Assembly (NCBI RefSeq): GCF_001613445.1
Contig: NZ_BDCJ01000009.1
Span: 186,001-250,000, forward strand
Source of the DNA: Nocardia grenadensis NBRC 108939
GTDB taxonomy: Bacteria > Actinomycetota > Actinomycetes > Mycobacteriales > Mycobacteriaceae
Direction: 5' to 3'
Length of the DNA stretch: 64,000 nucleotides
Part shown: positions 7,684 through 16,394 of the stretch, piece by piece
Numbering within the stretch: position 1 is the stretch's first letter
Layout of the letters: each line of letters opens with the position of its first letter
Program-made: the position numbers and the translations under genes
The notes under the pieces: generated by a model
What the model was told of the DNA's origin: nothing
Databases searched by the model: none
The model's input: the letters and a program-made list of their open reading frames with translations, nothing else

Positions 7684-9534
7684 TCAGCGCGTCGCGTCCT
7701 GGCGCGCGTACGCCAGTTCGTCGAGCTGGATCAGTGCCTGGGTGGCCAGACTGTAGGCGGTACCCGGCCGCTCGTGCAGCACCCCGCGAGCCCGGTCAAG
7801 TGACTGCCGGATGCGGTTCACCGCCGCCTGTTTCGGGGTCGGATCATCGCCTTCGACCTCGAGCTCCTCCTGGTTGAGCAGATGTTCGGCCTCGCTCAGC
7901 AGGTCGACGGCGCGGGCAACCATGGTCGCGGGGGCCAGCGGTGGTTCGCGGAAGGTGTCGTAGGCGATCACCAGGCATTCCATCACGCGTTCGGTGACGA
8001 ACCAGGACGGACCGGCGGGGACCGAGAGTTCCGGGCCGAGCAGCGCTGTCGGATCGTCCCACAGGCCGGCCGCCGGGCCCTCACGCTGGATACGCCCGTC
8101 GAGATGATCCATCGCCGCCTCGGCGAGTGCCATCAGCTGATCCCGGGTGTCGACATCGGTGCGCAGGCGCGCCGCCTGCAGGCAGCGTTTGAGCATCATG
8201 GTCACGAAATCCGGGACATACCATTCGAGAACGCTTCCGCCGCCGATGTCCTCGCTGCCGGCCAAGCCCAACCGGACACCCGGATAGTGCAGGACCGCGG
8301 CCGCGTCCCCGGCGGTGAGGCGGCTGGTGATCCGGCCCCGGCGGGCCAGCTGATCGAATACCGCCACCGTCCGGGCCAGATCCTCGGTGCTGTCCCGGTA
8401 GACCAGGTCCTGGATGAGGATGGCGGTGACGGTGAGACTGAAGTAGTCCGATTCCTCGCCGTCGGAGGTGCGCCAGGGAATGTCCTCCAGCGGCCAGCGG
8501 CCGCCGCCGAACCGGGCCACCGTGGACCAGTAGTTGCGGGCCAGTTCGAACCGCAGCTGCAAGGCGTCGGCGAGGTTGCGCTGCTCATCGGTCAGCAGGT
8601 CCAGCTCCCGGATGCGCTGGGACGATAGATCGATGATGCCGTCGAGGGCGACGGCCGTGAAGTACAGATAGGGGCGGGGTTCGGCGTGCCCGGCCGCGTG
8701 GCCGACCTCGCCGGGGACGAACTCGATGGGCTCGGCGGTGCGCACGATGCCCCAGCCCCACCCGCACTCGAAGAGCCGCTCGTCGTCGGCGACATCCACC
8801 TCGGCGGTCTGGCTGAGCCGGACCTCGTTGGCCGCCTGGACCCGCAGCCGCTCCAGCCGTGCCGACAGGCGCCGGATCACCTCGTCATCGGGGGTGTGAT
8901 TCTGGTTGATCATGTGCAGGATCGCCTGCCCGGTCTCGGACTTCGGCTCGGGCGTGTGGATGACGAAACTGCGCACCAGACCGGCCATCGCGGCGGTGAG
9001 CCGGACCCCGACCGCGTCGATCACCAGCGGAATGCGTTCGCTCAACTGCCGGGCCTCGCGCCGCACCTCACCGCCGACGAAACGCTGGAATCCGCGCAGG
9101 AAGCGCAGCGCCGCGATACACAGGCTCAGCGACATGGAATAGGAGTCGACGATCCCCAGCGCGAGCTGTTCGTCGGTGAGCGGGCGGTCACCGGCCGTGC
9201 GCAGGTAGGATCCCGCGGCGAAGACCGGTTCCCCGGCGGGGCCGGTGTAGCGCTGCAGATAGTCCTCGAGCAGGCCGACCAGGGCACCGCCGATGCGGGT
9301 CTCCTCGCCGAAGGGGTCCAGTGCCCGCCGGGCGTCGGCCGCCATATCATCGGGCTGGTCCAGGGCGAAGGCTTCGAGCTCTGTCGCCGGGTACAGCAGG
9401 CACAGCAACTGTTCGGCGTCGCTGATCGAATTGCTGCCGTCGCGGCCGCCCCAGGTCCAGGTGCCGCCCCGGTAGGACCAGGCGAGCACGGCCCGCCACA
9501 GGTCCAGCAGCTGTTGCCGCGGCCTAATTCTCAT
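7684..9534 (-). CDS. SCO2524 family protein, 616 aa
   Basis: First and largest gene of the operon. It begins MRIRPRQQLLDLWRAVLAWSY and contains a region GTWTWGGRDGSNSISDAEQLLCLLYPATEL that is the family hallmark, followed by a mostly alpha-helical soluble protein. The C-terminal part (ARAVDLLSEAEHLLNQEE...NRIRQSLDRARGVLHE) is predicted coiled coil. No catalytic motif is recognisable. The ATG at 9534 fits because homology starts at the first residues. The operon promoter should lie in the 375-bp spacer upstream. The four proteins are always found together, which argues for a complex. Confidence 0.7.
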   Translation of the reverse strand: MRIRPRQQLLDLWRAVLAWSYRGGTWTWGGRDGSNSISDAEQLLCLLYPATELEAFALDQPDDMAADARRALDPFGEETRIGGALVGLLEDYLQRYTGPAGEPVFAAGSYLRTAGDRPLTDEQLALGIVDSYSMSLSLCIAALRFLRGFQRFVGGEVRREARQLSERIPLVIDAVGVRLTAAMAGLVRSFVIHTPEPKSETGQAILHMINQNHTPDDEVIRRLSARLERLRVQAANEVRLSQTAEVDVADDERLFECGWGWGIVRTAEPIEFVPGEVGHAAGHAEPRPYLYFTAVALDGIIDLSSQRIRELDLLTDEQRNLADALQLRFELARNYWSTVARFGGGRWPLEDIPWRTSDGEESDYFSLTVTAILIQDLVYRDSTEDLARTVAVFDQLARRGRITSRLTAGDAAAVLHYPGVRLGLAGSEDIGGGSVLEWYVPDFVTMMLKRCLQAARLRTDVDTRDQLMALAEAAMDHLDGRIQREGPAAGLWDDPTALLGPELSVPAGPSWFVTERVMECLVIAYDTFREPPLAPATMVARAVDLLSEAEHLLNQEELEVEGDDPTPKQAAVNRIRQSLDRARGVLHERPGTAYSLATQALIQLDELAYARQDATR

Positions 9535-9909
9535 ATCCAGTGTCCTCGCCCCCGCGTTCGATCGGCGCGTCGAACGGCGTCACCTAGAGTGTGCCCCGAA
9601 TTCGTTCGTCGGGACAACTATTCGGTCGGTTCCGTGTTTGCCATGAGATAGCCTGCGCGGCAATCGCTTACAACAGATTGGATTCGTGCCCGCAACTGCG
9701 CATGTGGGAAGTCGCGTCGGTGCCCACCCCGGCGGCGGTCATGGTCGTCCCGAGTGGCGAGGTGCTTTCGGCGCCGCCACCGCGATCGTCGTCACTCGGC
9801 AGCGCCCGGGGCCCTCACCGGGCTTCTCTCGGGCGCCGCGCGGTAGGCCGTTCGTGGTGTCGGCCGTGGCCGCCGATGACGGTCGGCCCGGTGCGTGACC
9901 ATGATCGGC
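9535..9909. other. Intergenic region upstream of the SCO2524-type operon
   Basis: Spacer between the first gene of the SCO2521-2524-type operon and the end of the LacI gene, which is on the same strand. It must hold the operon promoter, but I could not single out convincing -35/-10 elements. A short plus-strand frame at 9686-9898 faintly recalls a flavin-reductase N-terminus (GAATAIVVTRQ, RPFVVSAVA) but is too weak to call a gene. Confidence 0.4.
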
Positions 9910-10974
9910 TCATCCGCGGCCCGGGCCCCGTCCTGCGCCGGTGGGGGAAAGGGGCGGACCGGTGACTCCGGTCGACGCGCGAACGACAAGAGCCGGCTCC
10001 AGCGCTACGGAAACGGGTTCATTACCGTTCAGTGCCTGTTCCAGGAGTCGGAATGCCGTTCGGCCCATCTCCACCATAGGAGACCGGACAGTGGTGAGTG
10101 GCACGGGGAGATTCTCGGCCAGCGGCGTGTCGTTGTAACCGACTATCGCCACATCGTCGGGAACCCGGAGGCCGCGATCGCGCAGGCCGCCTATCGCGCC
10201 GATGGCGGCGAAGTCATTGGTGGCGAAGATCGCGGACGGCACCGTTCCGTGGTCGAGAATTCGCTCCACGCCGACTCGTCCGGCCGCGGCGTCGAATCCG
10301 GTTCGAACGAGACGATGGTCGGGAAGTGTCAGGCCGTGTTCGTGCAGGCCGGTGCGAAACCCATCGACGCGTAGGTTCGCGGTCGACGCGAACGTCGGCC
10401 CGGCGATCACAGCGACGTCGCGGAATCCGAGGCGGGCGAGGTGAACGGCGACGAGATGGCCGCCGTATTCGTCGTCGGCGAAGGCACCGGGGTAGGAATT
10501 CGATGTTCGTGAGGTCAGGACGAAGGGGACCCCGTCGGAGGCGAGCTGGCGCAGCACCGGATCGTCGACGCGTGAATCGGCGAGGATGAGCCCGTCCACC
10601 CGGCGGTCGAGCAGCCGGTTTATGCGTGATTGCCGCTGTGTGGGGTCGTCGAGGGAGTTCGTGACGAATGCGGCGTATCCGTGCTCGGATGCGGCCTCGT
10701 CGATACCTTCGAAGACGGTGGCGAGAACGTAGTCCTGGAGCCTGGGCACCACCACGCCGACCTGGAGGGTGCGGGCTGTGCGCAGGCTCGCCGCGTGGGG
10801 GTTGCGTCGGTAGCCGAGCTCGGAAGCGCAGGCGAGAATGCGCTGTACCGTATCGGCGCCCGCCCATTTCTCACGCTCTTCCGATGGGCTGTTGATGACC
10901 CGTGACGCGGTCGAAACATCTACTCCCGCAGCGGAAGCCACTGCTCGCAGTGTCGGGGCGTTGCGCTTGCCCAC
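9910..10974 (-). CDS. LacI family transcriptional regulator, 354 aa
   Basis: DNA-binding repressor with a ligand-binding core. The helix-turn-helix is at residues 8-29 (TLRAVASAAGVDVSTASRVI), with the hinge helix LGYRRNPHAASLRT. The remaining residues form the periplasmic-binding-protein-like sensor domain (VGVVVPRLQDYV, GLILADSR, DVAVIAGP, IFATNDFAAIGAI, VAIVGYNDTPLAENL). It is transcribed away from the DUF1989-to-deacetylase gene string; the 120-bp spacer contains two direct repeats that are good operator candidates, so it most likely controls that catabolic cluster and itself. The ligand is presumably the transported compound, not necessarily a sugar. Confidence 0.88.
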   Translation of the reverse strand: MGKRNAPTLRAVASAAGVDVSTASRVINSPSEEREKWAGADTVQRILACASELGYRRNPHAASLRTARTLQVGVVVPRLQDYVLATVFEGIDEAASEHGYAAFVTNSLDDPTQRQSRINRLLDRRVDGLILADSRVDDPVLRQLASDGVPFVLTSRTSNSYPGAFADDEYGGHLVAVHLARLGFRDVAVIAGPTFASTANLRVDGFRTGLHEHGLTLPDHRLVRTGFDAAAGRVGVERILDHGTVPSAIFATNDFAAIGAIGGLRDRGLRVPDDVAIVGYNDTPLAENLPVPLTTVRSPMVEMGRTAFRLLEQALNGNEPVSVALEPALVVRASTGVTGPPLSPTGAGRGPGRG

Positions 10975-11025
10975 TACCCGGCCCTCCTGTCCTCATACGC
11001 CCGAGTACTTATCTCGCCATTGACC

Positions 11026-11044
11026 CTACCCGAACGTTTGTGTA
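11026..11044 (+). promoter_or_regulatory. Putative LacI operator, copy 1
   Basis: CTACCCGAACGTTTGTGTA. It matches copy 2 (11060-11078) at 17 of 19 positions, 34 bp apart, in the divergent LacI/DUF1989 spacer. Its core CGAACGTTTG is a near-palindrome with a central CpG, the usual form of LacI/PurR-family sites. Assignment is inference from sequence and position. Confidence 0.5.
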
Positions 11045-11059
11045 AAGATGTGACCCACG

Positions 11060-11078
11060 CTACCCAATCGTTTGTGTA
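11060..11078 (+). promoter_or_regulatory. Putative LacI operator, copy 2
   Basis: CTACCCAATCGTTTGTGTA, the second of two direct repeats. It lies 17 bp upstream of the DUF1989 start codon, so a bound repressor would block the promoter or early transcription of the catabolic operon. A spacing of 34 bp (about three helical turns) would place both sites on one face of the DNA. Confidence 0.5.
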
Positions 11079-11094
11079 TGGAAGGCCCGATGTT

Positions 11095-11694
11095 ATGGAA
11101 CTCGCTGCGCGCGCGGGAACGGCAGTCCGGCTCTCGGCCGGACAGGAACTCGTGGTGACGAACACGCATGGCCAGCAGGTGGTCGACACCTGGGCACTCT
11201 CCCCGGAGGACCCGACGCGGTTTCTATCGGCCTCTCACACCTGGATGCGCCACGGCCGATTGACGATCAGGGCCGGCGACGACCTGGTGGACAACGCCCG
11301 CCGCCCCATGTTGTCGATGCTCGAGGATTCGAGCCCGGGCGATCACGATATGCTCATCCCGAGTTGCGACCTGGCGCGCTATCGGCAACTCGGCGTACAG
11401 GGCTACCACGACAATTGCCACGACAATTTCTTCGAAGCGCTCGCGGTCACCGGCCTCGCGGTACCCCCGTTCGTTCCGCAGCCGCTGAACCTCTTCATGC
11501 GGGTCCCGATCGCCCCGGATGGCACGATCTCGATCGATTCACCGCTCGCGCGCGCGGGTGACCATGTTCGGTTCAAGGCGCTCGAGGATGTCGTGGTGGT
11601 GCTCTCAGCGTGCCCGCAAGACCTGGCACCGACAAACGGAGAAGGACGGACACCCACGGGTATCGCCTACGAGGTCGACAGGCCACGCGCATGA
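11095..11694 (+). CDS. DUF1989 (urea carboxylase-associated) family protein, 199 aa
   Basis: First gene of the LacI-adjacent cluster. It carries the DUF1989 signature: QVVDTWAL, FLSASHTW, MLSMLEDSSPGDHD, YHDNCHDNFFEAL, PLNLFMRVPI and VVVLSACPQD. This family usually neighbours urea carboxylase and allophanate-type hydrolases and is thought to be a metal-binding enzyme of amide or guanidine nitrogen metabolism. I set the start at 11095, because the upstream ATG at 11020 would place both putative operators within the coding region. The next gene overlaps it by four bases (ATGA). Confidence 0.8.
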   Translation: MELAARAGTAVRLSAGQELVVTNTHGQQVVDTWALSPEDPTRFLSASHTWMRHGRLTIRAGDDLVDNARRPMLSMLEDSSPGDHDMLIPSCDLARYRQLGVQGYHDNCHDNFFEALAVTGLAVPPFVPQPLNLFMRVPIAPDGTISIDSPLARAGDHVRFKALEDVVVVLSACPQDLAPTNGEGRTPTGIAYEVDRPRA

Positions 11695-12305
11695 GCTCGA
11701 TGACCTCCATCGATCACCTCGACGCCGCCGCGCGATTCGCGATGCTTTCGTGGACCATCGCGCCCCGGCCGATCGCGTGGATCACCTCGGTGAGTGCCTC
11801 CCGGGAGAACAATCTCGCGCCGTTCAGCTTCTTTACGATAGCCTCCACCGATCCCTTGGTTCTTGTGGTCGCCATCGAACCGCGGCCGGACGGCAGCCCC
11901 AAGGACACGCTCAGCAACATTCTGGCCACACGGCAGTTCGTCGTGCAGATCGCGGAGACCGATCGTGTCGACGAGGTCGCCCGAAGTGGTGAAGACAGCC
12001 CACCCGAGTTCGATGAACTCGCTGCGCTGGACCTGCCGCTGAGTAAAGCAGCCCGGGTGCTGCCTCTCGTCATCGACGGTTGCGCCGCAGTCTTCGAATG
12101 CGAACTCGTCGACACTCGTTCCTTCGGCCGCGAAACATTGGTGTTCGGTGAAGTCGTCACCGCTCGAATCGCGGAGCGACTGATCACCGAGTCGGGAGAT
12201 ATCGACAAGAACAACGTCCGTCCGCTCGGCCGGATCGGAAGTACCTTCGCCGCGAGTACGCCGCTATCACGGCGATCCGCCGTACCGGCGCGCGCCGAAA
12301 GCTGA
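11691..12305 (+). CDS. Flavin reductase-like / FMN-binding split-barrel protein, 204 aa
   Basis: DIM6/NTAB-type FMN-binding split barrel. The features are SWTIAPRPIAWITSVSASRENNLAPFSFF near the N-terminus (the flavin-phosphate strand and loop), KDTLSNILATRQFVVQI, and a C-terminal DKNNVRPLGRIGSTFAA block typical of this subgroup. It probably reduces FMN or acts as a flavoenzyme in the same pathway as its neighbours. Its ATG overlaps the stop of the DUF1989 gene (ATGA), so the two are translationally coupled. The direct substrate is unknown. Confidence 0.8.
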   Translation: MSSMTSIDHLDAAARFAMLSWTIAPRPIAWITSVSASRENNLAPFSFFTIASTDPLVLVVAIEPRPDGSPKDTLSNILATRQFVVQIAETDRVDEVARSGEDSPPEFDELAALDLPLSKAARVLPLVIDGCAAVFECELVDTRSFGRETLVFGEVVTARIAERLITESGDIDKNNVRPLGRIGSTFAASTPLSRRSAVPARAES

Positions 12306-12345
12306 ACTCAGCAGCCGAACGGCCTCACTGTAGAGGAGACGTCCT

Positions 12346-13692
12346 ATGTCCGATACCGCTGCGTCTTTCATCGACCGCGCCCCGCTTACCCGATTTCACC
12401 TGAAACTGACGGCTTTCTCGGCCGGTGGCCCACTACTCGACGGTTACATCGTCACGATCATCGGTCTCGCGCTGGTGACACTCGGTCCGGCGCTCGACCT
12501 CGATGCCACGGAGACGGGCCTCACCGCGGCATCAGCGCTCGCGGGCATCCTGGTCGGTGGTCTGGTGTTCGGCCGGCTGACCGACCGGATCGGTCGCAAG
12601 GTCATGTACATCGCGAACCTGGTCGCTTTGAGCGCTCTTTCGATCCTCAGTGCGTTCGTGGTCGAACCATGGCAACTCGTCGTGCTGCGCTTCGCACTGG
12701 GCGTGATGATCGGCGCCGACTATCCGATAGCGAGTTCGCTGCTCGCAGAGTTTGTTCCCACCCGGTATCGCGGCCGGCTGCTCGGGGCTCTCTTCGCCGC
12801 TTTCGGGGTGGGTGCAGTGCTCGCCGCCGGCGCCGGATGGGCCTTGTCGGCGCTCGGACCCGAAGCGTGGCGATGGATGCTCGCCTCGCCCGCGGTGATC
12901 GGTGTGGTGACACTCGTACTCCGCCTCAATGCGCCGGAGTCGCCACGCTGGCTACTCGGCCGCGGCCGTCGCGCGGAGGCAGAGGAGATCGTCCGCGAAA
13001 TCTGGGGACCGGATGCACGGGTGGATGAACTACATGAACCGGAAACGACACCGGCAGCACTGATGACCCGGATTTCTATTCGGCGAATAGCGTACGTGAG
13101 CGCATTCTTCATCGCGCACGTCGTCCCCCTGTTCGCCATCTACAGCTTCGGGCCGACACTTTTGCACGACCTCGGAATCGGGACCGACTCACACTATCTT
13201 CCCGAGCTACTCATCGCGCTGTTGTTTGTCGTGGGAAGCGTGCCAGGACTGTGGCTGGTCGATCGGATCGGCCGAATACCTCTGCTCGTCGGCACCTTCG
13301 CGATCATGGCGCTCACATTCGGATTGATCGCGGTTTTCCCGGAGGCCCCGCCGGGTGTGCTGTTCACCGCGCTCGCGTTGTACGCGGTCGCGTCGGGGGC
13401 CTCGAACTTCATCGAGATCATCGTTCCCAACGAACTGTTCCCGACCTCGGTACGGGCCACCGCGACAGGGATCGTCGTGGCAATCAGCCGGATCGGCGCC
13501 GTGATCAGCACTTTCCTCCTCCCTGCCGTCCTGACCGGATTCGGCGTCGGCGCGGTGATGTGGTTCCTCGCTGCGGTCAACGCCGTCGGGCTCCTCGCGA
13601 CGCTCATCCTCGGCGAGGAGACGATGGGGCGACCGCTCGGTGGTCTGGCCCGATCGGACGGTCGTACCGGCGCCCGGCAGCGAGTGGTGTGA
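12346..13692 (+). CDS. MFS transporter, 448 aa
   Basis: Proton-coupled or facilitative transporter of 12 membrane helices. The cytoplasmic motif A is at residues 76-85 (GRLTDRIGRK) and a second copy between helices 8 and 9 (LVDRIGRIPLL). PTRYRGRLLGAL and NELFPTSVRATATG are signatures shared by the sugar-porter and aromatic-acid/H+ symporter branches. With LacI control and co-transcribed hydrolases, it most likely imports the catabolic substrate. The start at 12346 has GAGGAGA upstream. The following amidase gene begins one base after its stop codon. Confidence 0.85.
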   Translation: MSDTAASFIDRAPLTRFHLKLTAFSAGGPLLDGYIVTIIGLALVTLGPALDLDATETGLTAASALAGILVGGLVFGRLTDRIGRKVMYIANLVALSALSILSAFVVEPWQLVVLRFALGVMIGADYPIASSLLAEFVPTRYRGRLLGALFAAFGVGAVLAAGAGWALSALGPEAWRWMLASPAVIGVVTLVLRLNAPESPRWLLGRGRRAEAEEIVREIWGPDARVDELHEPETTPAALMTRISIRRIAYVSAFFIAHVVPLFAIYSFGPTLLHDLGIGTDSHYLPELLIALLFVVGSVPGLWLVDRIGRIPLLVGTFAIMALTFGLIAVFPEAPPGVLFTALALYAVASGASNFIEIIVPNELFPTSVRATATGIVVAISRIGAVISTFLLPAVLTGFGVGAVMWFLAAVNAVGLLATLILGEETMGRPLGGLARSDGRTGARQRVV

Positions 13693-13693
13693 T

Positions 13694-14950
13694 ATGACCC
13701 GCCCACCCGTGCACGGCACACCGGAATGCGCGCTGGCGAAGGCGCAGCAGACGGAGAATGTTTTCCTACAGATGACGTACGCTCGTGCGGCCGATGGGGG
13801 GCAGGACCGCGGGGACGAGCGTCCACTCGCTGGTGTGCCGTTCGCGGTGAAGGATGTTTTCGACGTGCGCGGCACGCGCACCTCCGCAGCATCGCGGATC
13901 TTCGATCGGCGGCCGGTTGCCCGCCGGGACGCGGAAGTCGTACGTCGGCTCGCTGCGGCCGGTGCAGTCCTGATCGGCAAGACCACGATGAGTGAGCTCG
14001 CGTACTCGGGGCTGGGAGTCAACGAGCGGTTCGGGACACCGACGTTGAGACGGGCCCGCCACGAATACGTGGTAGGTGGCTCCTCGTCGGGTTCGGCAGC
14101 GGCGGTCCATGCCGGAGTCGTGACGTTCGCTCTTGCAAGCGATACCTCGGGGTCCGGGCGGATTCCGGCGGCCTGGACGGGGGTGCCCGGATTCCGGCCC
14201 ACCCTGGGCCGATACCCGAGCGACGGTATGACCCCCCTCGCACCGACACTGGACACGGTCGCGGTCATCGCCGCCGACCTCACGCACCTGGAGATCATCG
14301 ACCGGGTCCTCGCGGGTGAATCGCATATGGGCGTGGACCCGCGCCCCCCGATCTTCGTGGTCCCACACGAAGAATATCTGGCGAGATGCGATCGCCGCGT
14401 CCTCGAACGATTCCATGCCGATATTGCTCGACTGCGCGGAAACGGGCACAGAATCGTGCAACGCAGGATCGATGTCCTCGACACTGTCCACCAGCTCCAT
14501 CGTCTTCATGTGCCGATCGTGGAGTCGGAGGCCTTCGCCGCATTCGGTGCATACCTCGAGCAGCCCGATCTGCTCTCCCCGCCGGTGCAGCGTCGGCTAC
14601 AGCGCTCGCGTTTGCGTTTACGGGAGCAACGCTCCACCCCGCTCTACGAAGCCATGGCGTCGCTGCGGAAGCAGTTCGACCTGGAGTTGGCAAACGCAGT
14701 CTTGTTGACGCCGACCACCGAGATCGATGCACCCGCCTTCGCGGATATTCGCGCCTCTCCGGAGTTACACGACGAAATGAACGGCCGCGCACTGGCCCTG
14801 ACGATGATGCTGAGCTATCTCGATGCGCCGAGCGTCGTCATCCCCACCGGCGCAGGCTCGGCCGAGCCACCCTCGAGCCTTCAGCTATCCGGCCGTTCCG
14901 GACAAGACCGGCGTGTACTGCATGCGGCGCAGTCGCTCACTCCGGCCTGA
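13694..14950 (+). CDS. Amidase signature family hydrolase, 418 aa
   Basis: Hydrolyses a C-N amide bond. The Ser-cisSer-Lys triad can be placed: Lys53 (PFAVKDVFDV), cis-Ser130 in GGSSSGSA, and nucleophile Ser154 in ASDTSGSGRIPA. In most members the last motif is DTGGSxRIP; here TSGSG replaces TGGSI, but the serine is kept. Length and layout resemble AtzE/AtzF-type amidases of biuret and allophanate metabolism more than GatA. The ATG at 13694 follows the MFS stop by one base. With DUF1989 next door, ureide or imide nitrogen is the likely target. Confidence 0.82.
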   Translation: MTRPPVHGTPECALAKAQQTENVFLQMTYARAADGGQDRGDERPLAGVPFAVKDVFDVRGTRTSAASRIFDRRPVARRDAEVVRRLAAAGAVLIGKTTMSELAYSGLGVNERFGTPTLRRARHEYVVGGSSSGSAAAVHAGVVTFALASDTSGSGRIPAAWTGVPGFRPTLGRYPSDGMTPLAPTLDTVAVIAADLTHLEIIDRVLAGESHMGVDPRPPIFVVPHEEYLARCDRRVLERFHADIARLRGNGHRIVQRRIDVLDTVHQLHRLHVPIVESEAFAAFGAYLEQPDLLSPPVQRRLQRSRLRLREQRSTPLYEAMASLRKQFDLELANAVLLTPTTEIDAPAFADIRASPELHDEMNGRALALTMMLSYLDAPSVVIPTGAGSAEPPSSLQLSGRSGQDRRVLHAAQSLTPA

Positions 14951-14983
14951 TCCTGCCCCGACTCCAACTCTCAAAGGCGAAAA

Positions 14984-16393
14984 ATGTCCCATCTCAAAGT
15001 CACCCCACCACTCGACCCGCGATTACGCACGGTATCCGCGCGGGAGACTCGCATCGCCACCACGGTGTCGTTTATCGCGTGGACGATCGCGGTATACGAC
15101 TTCATCCTCTTCGGAACACTGCTACCGAGAATTCAGGACGCCTTCGGTTGGGATACGAGCTTCGCTCTGCTCGTCTCAACGCTCGTGAGCATCGGAACAG
15201 GAATCATGGTGCTCGCCGTCGGTCCGCTCGTAGACCGATTCGGGCGCCGCAAAGGCATGATCATCTCCATCGGTGGCACCGCTGCCTCCTCGGCCGCGAC
15301 CGCTGCGGTGAACGGGGTCGGCTCCCTTGTCGCCGTTCGCTCGATCAGTGGTGTCGGGCTTGCCGAGTCGTCGATCAACGCGACCTATCTGAACGAGATC
15401 TACGCACAGTCCGAGGATGAGCGTGTCCGCCGTAACAAGGGATTCGTGTACTCGTTCGTACAGGCGGGATGGCCGGTCGGCGCGCTCGTCGCGGCCGCTT
15501 TCGTCGCGGGCGTGCAGGCGATTTGGGGCCCGGACAGCTGGCGGATCGCATTCCTGCTGGCCACGATTCCGGCGGTGCTGACGGCGTTGCTCTGCCGACG
15601 TCTGCGGGAGAGCCCCCAGTACGAGGACATGAGGCGAGCCCGCCAGGAGACGCGGGAGCGCACCGGCGAGCAGACGACCCAGCTGCCGCAGCCCACCGGC
15701 CTCGCTCCGTCGGCGCGGTCACCGTTCGCGCGGATCTTCCAGCGGCGCCATATCCGCAACACGCTCTTTCTGTCCTTGGCGTGGATTTTCAACTACTTCG
15801 GGCTTCAGGTGTTCTCCGTACTGGGGACCACCGTGCTGGAGACCGGAAAGGGACTCGACGCATCGACAACCTTGATTCTGGTCATCGCGTCGAATGTCGT
15901 CGGCGCCGCGGGATATCTGTTCTTCGGCTGGATCGGCGACCGTTGGGGACGGCGACGCGTCATCGCCGCCGGCTGGAGCGCATCCGGAGTCGCGTTCGCG
16001 GTGCTGATGCTGGGCCCGAGCAACCCGGTCTTCGTCCTCATCGCGTACATGGCCGGGCTCTTCCTCATGCTCGGTCCCTACGCCGCACTCATGTTCTTCC
16101 AGACCGAATGCTTCGATGCCGACTGCCGCGGAACGGGTAGCGCGTTCGCCTACTCCATGAGCCAGCCCGGAGCGATCATCGGCGGGTTGCTGCTGACCGG
16201 CCTCACCGCGCTGGCGCTTCCGTTGACCATCACGACTGTTCTGGTCGGTGCGGGAGGACTGCTCTTGTCCGGTGCTCTCGTATTAGGGGCGCAGCCCCTG
16301 ACACAGTCGTCACCGGAGGGCGGCGACTCGATTGCCGGTACCGGTACGCCGAACCCTGAAAACTCCGAACCCGTTACGGAAAAGGTGCACTGA
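14984..16393 (+). CDS. MFS transporter, 469 aa
   Basis: A second 12-helix MFS protein in the same cluster. The first helix has TIAVYDFILFGTLLPRI with the membrane Asp found in AAHS/MHS-type carboxylate symporters. Motif A is GPLVDRFGRRKG (residues 80-91), with a C-half copy FGWIGDRWGRRRV. A long hydrophilic central loop (about residues 200-245) is rich in Gln, Arg and Thr. Two importers in one operon suggest uptake of two related compounds or opposite directions of transport. The spacing to the amidase is 33 bp and AAAGGCGAAA precedes the ATG. Confidence 0.83.
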   Translation: MSHLKVTPPLDPRLRTVSARETRIATTVSFIAWTIAVYDFILFGTLLPRIQDAFGWDTSFALLVSTLVSIGTGIMVLAVGPLVDRFGRRKGMIISIGGTAASSAATAAVNGVGSLVAVRSISGVGLAESSINATYLNEIYAQSEDERVRRNKGFVYSFVQAGWPVGALVAAAFVAGVQAIWGPDSWRIAFLLATIPAVLTALLCRRLRESPQYEDMRRARQETRERTGEQTTQLPQPTGLAPSARSPFARIFQRRHIRNTLFLSLAWIFNYFGLQVFSVLGTTVLETGKGLDASTTLILVIASNVVGAAGYLFFGWIGDRWGRRRVIAAGWSASGVAFAVLMLGPSNPVFVLIAYMAGLFLMLGPYAALMFFQTECFDADCRGTGSAFAYSMSQPGAIIGGLLLTGLTALALPLTITTVLVGAGGLLLSGALVLGAQPLTQSSPEGGDSIAGTGTPNPENSEPVTEKVH

Positions 16394-16394
16394 T

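Noticed and set aside
8686-9651. 321-codon plus-strand frame opposite the SCO2524-type gene
   Set aside because: Antisense shadow with no domain or ribosome-binding site.
9686-9898. Possible flavin reductase fragment in the spacer before the SCO2524-type operon
   Set aside because: Only a few loosely matching residues, no start signal, and the rest of the fold is absent.
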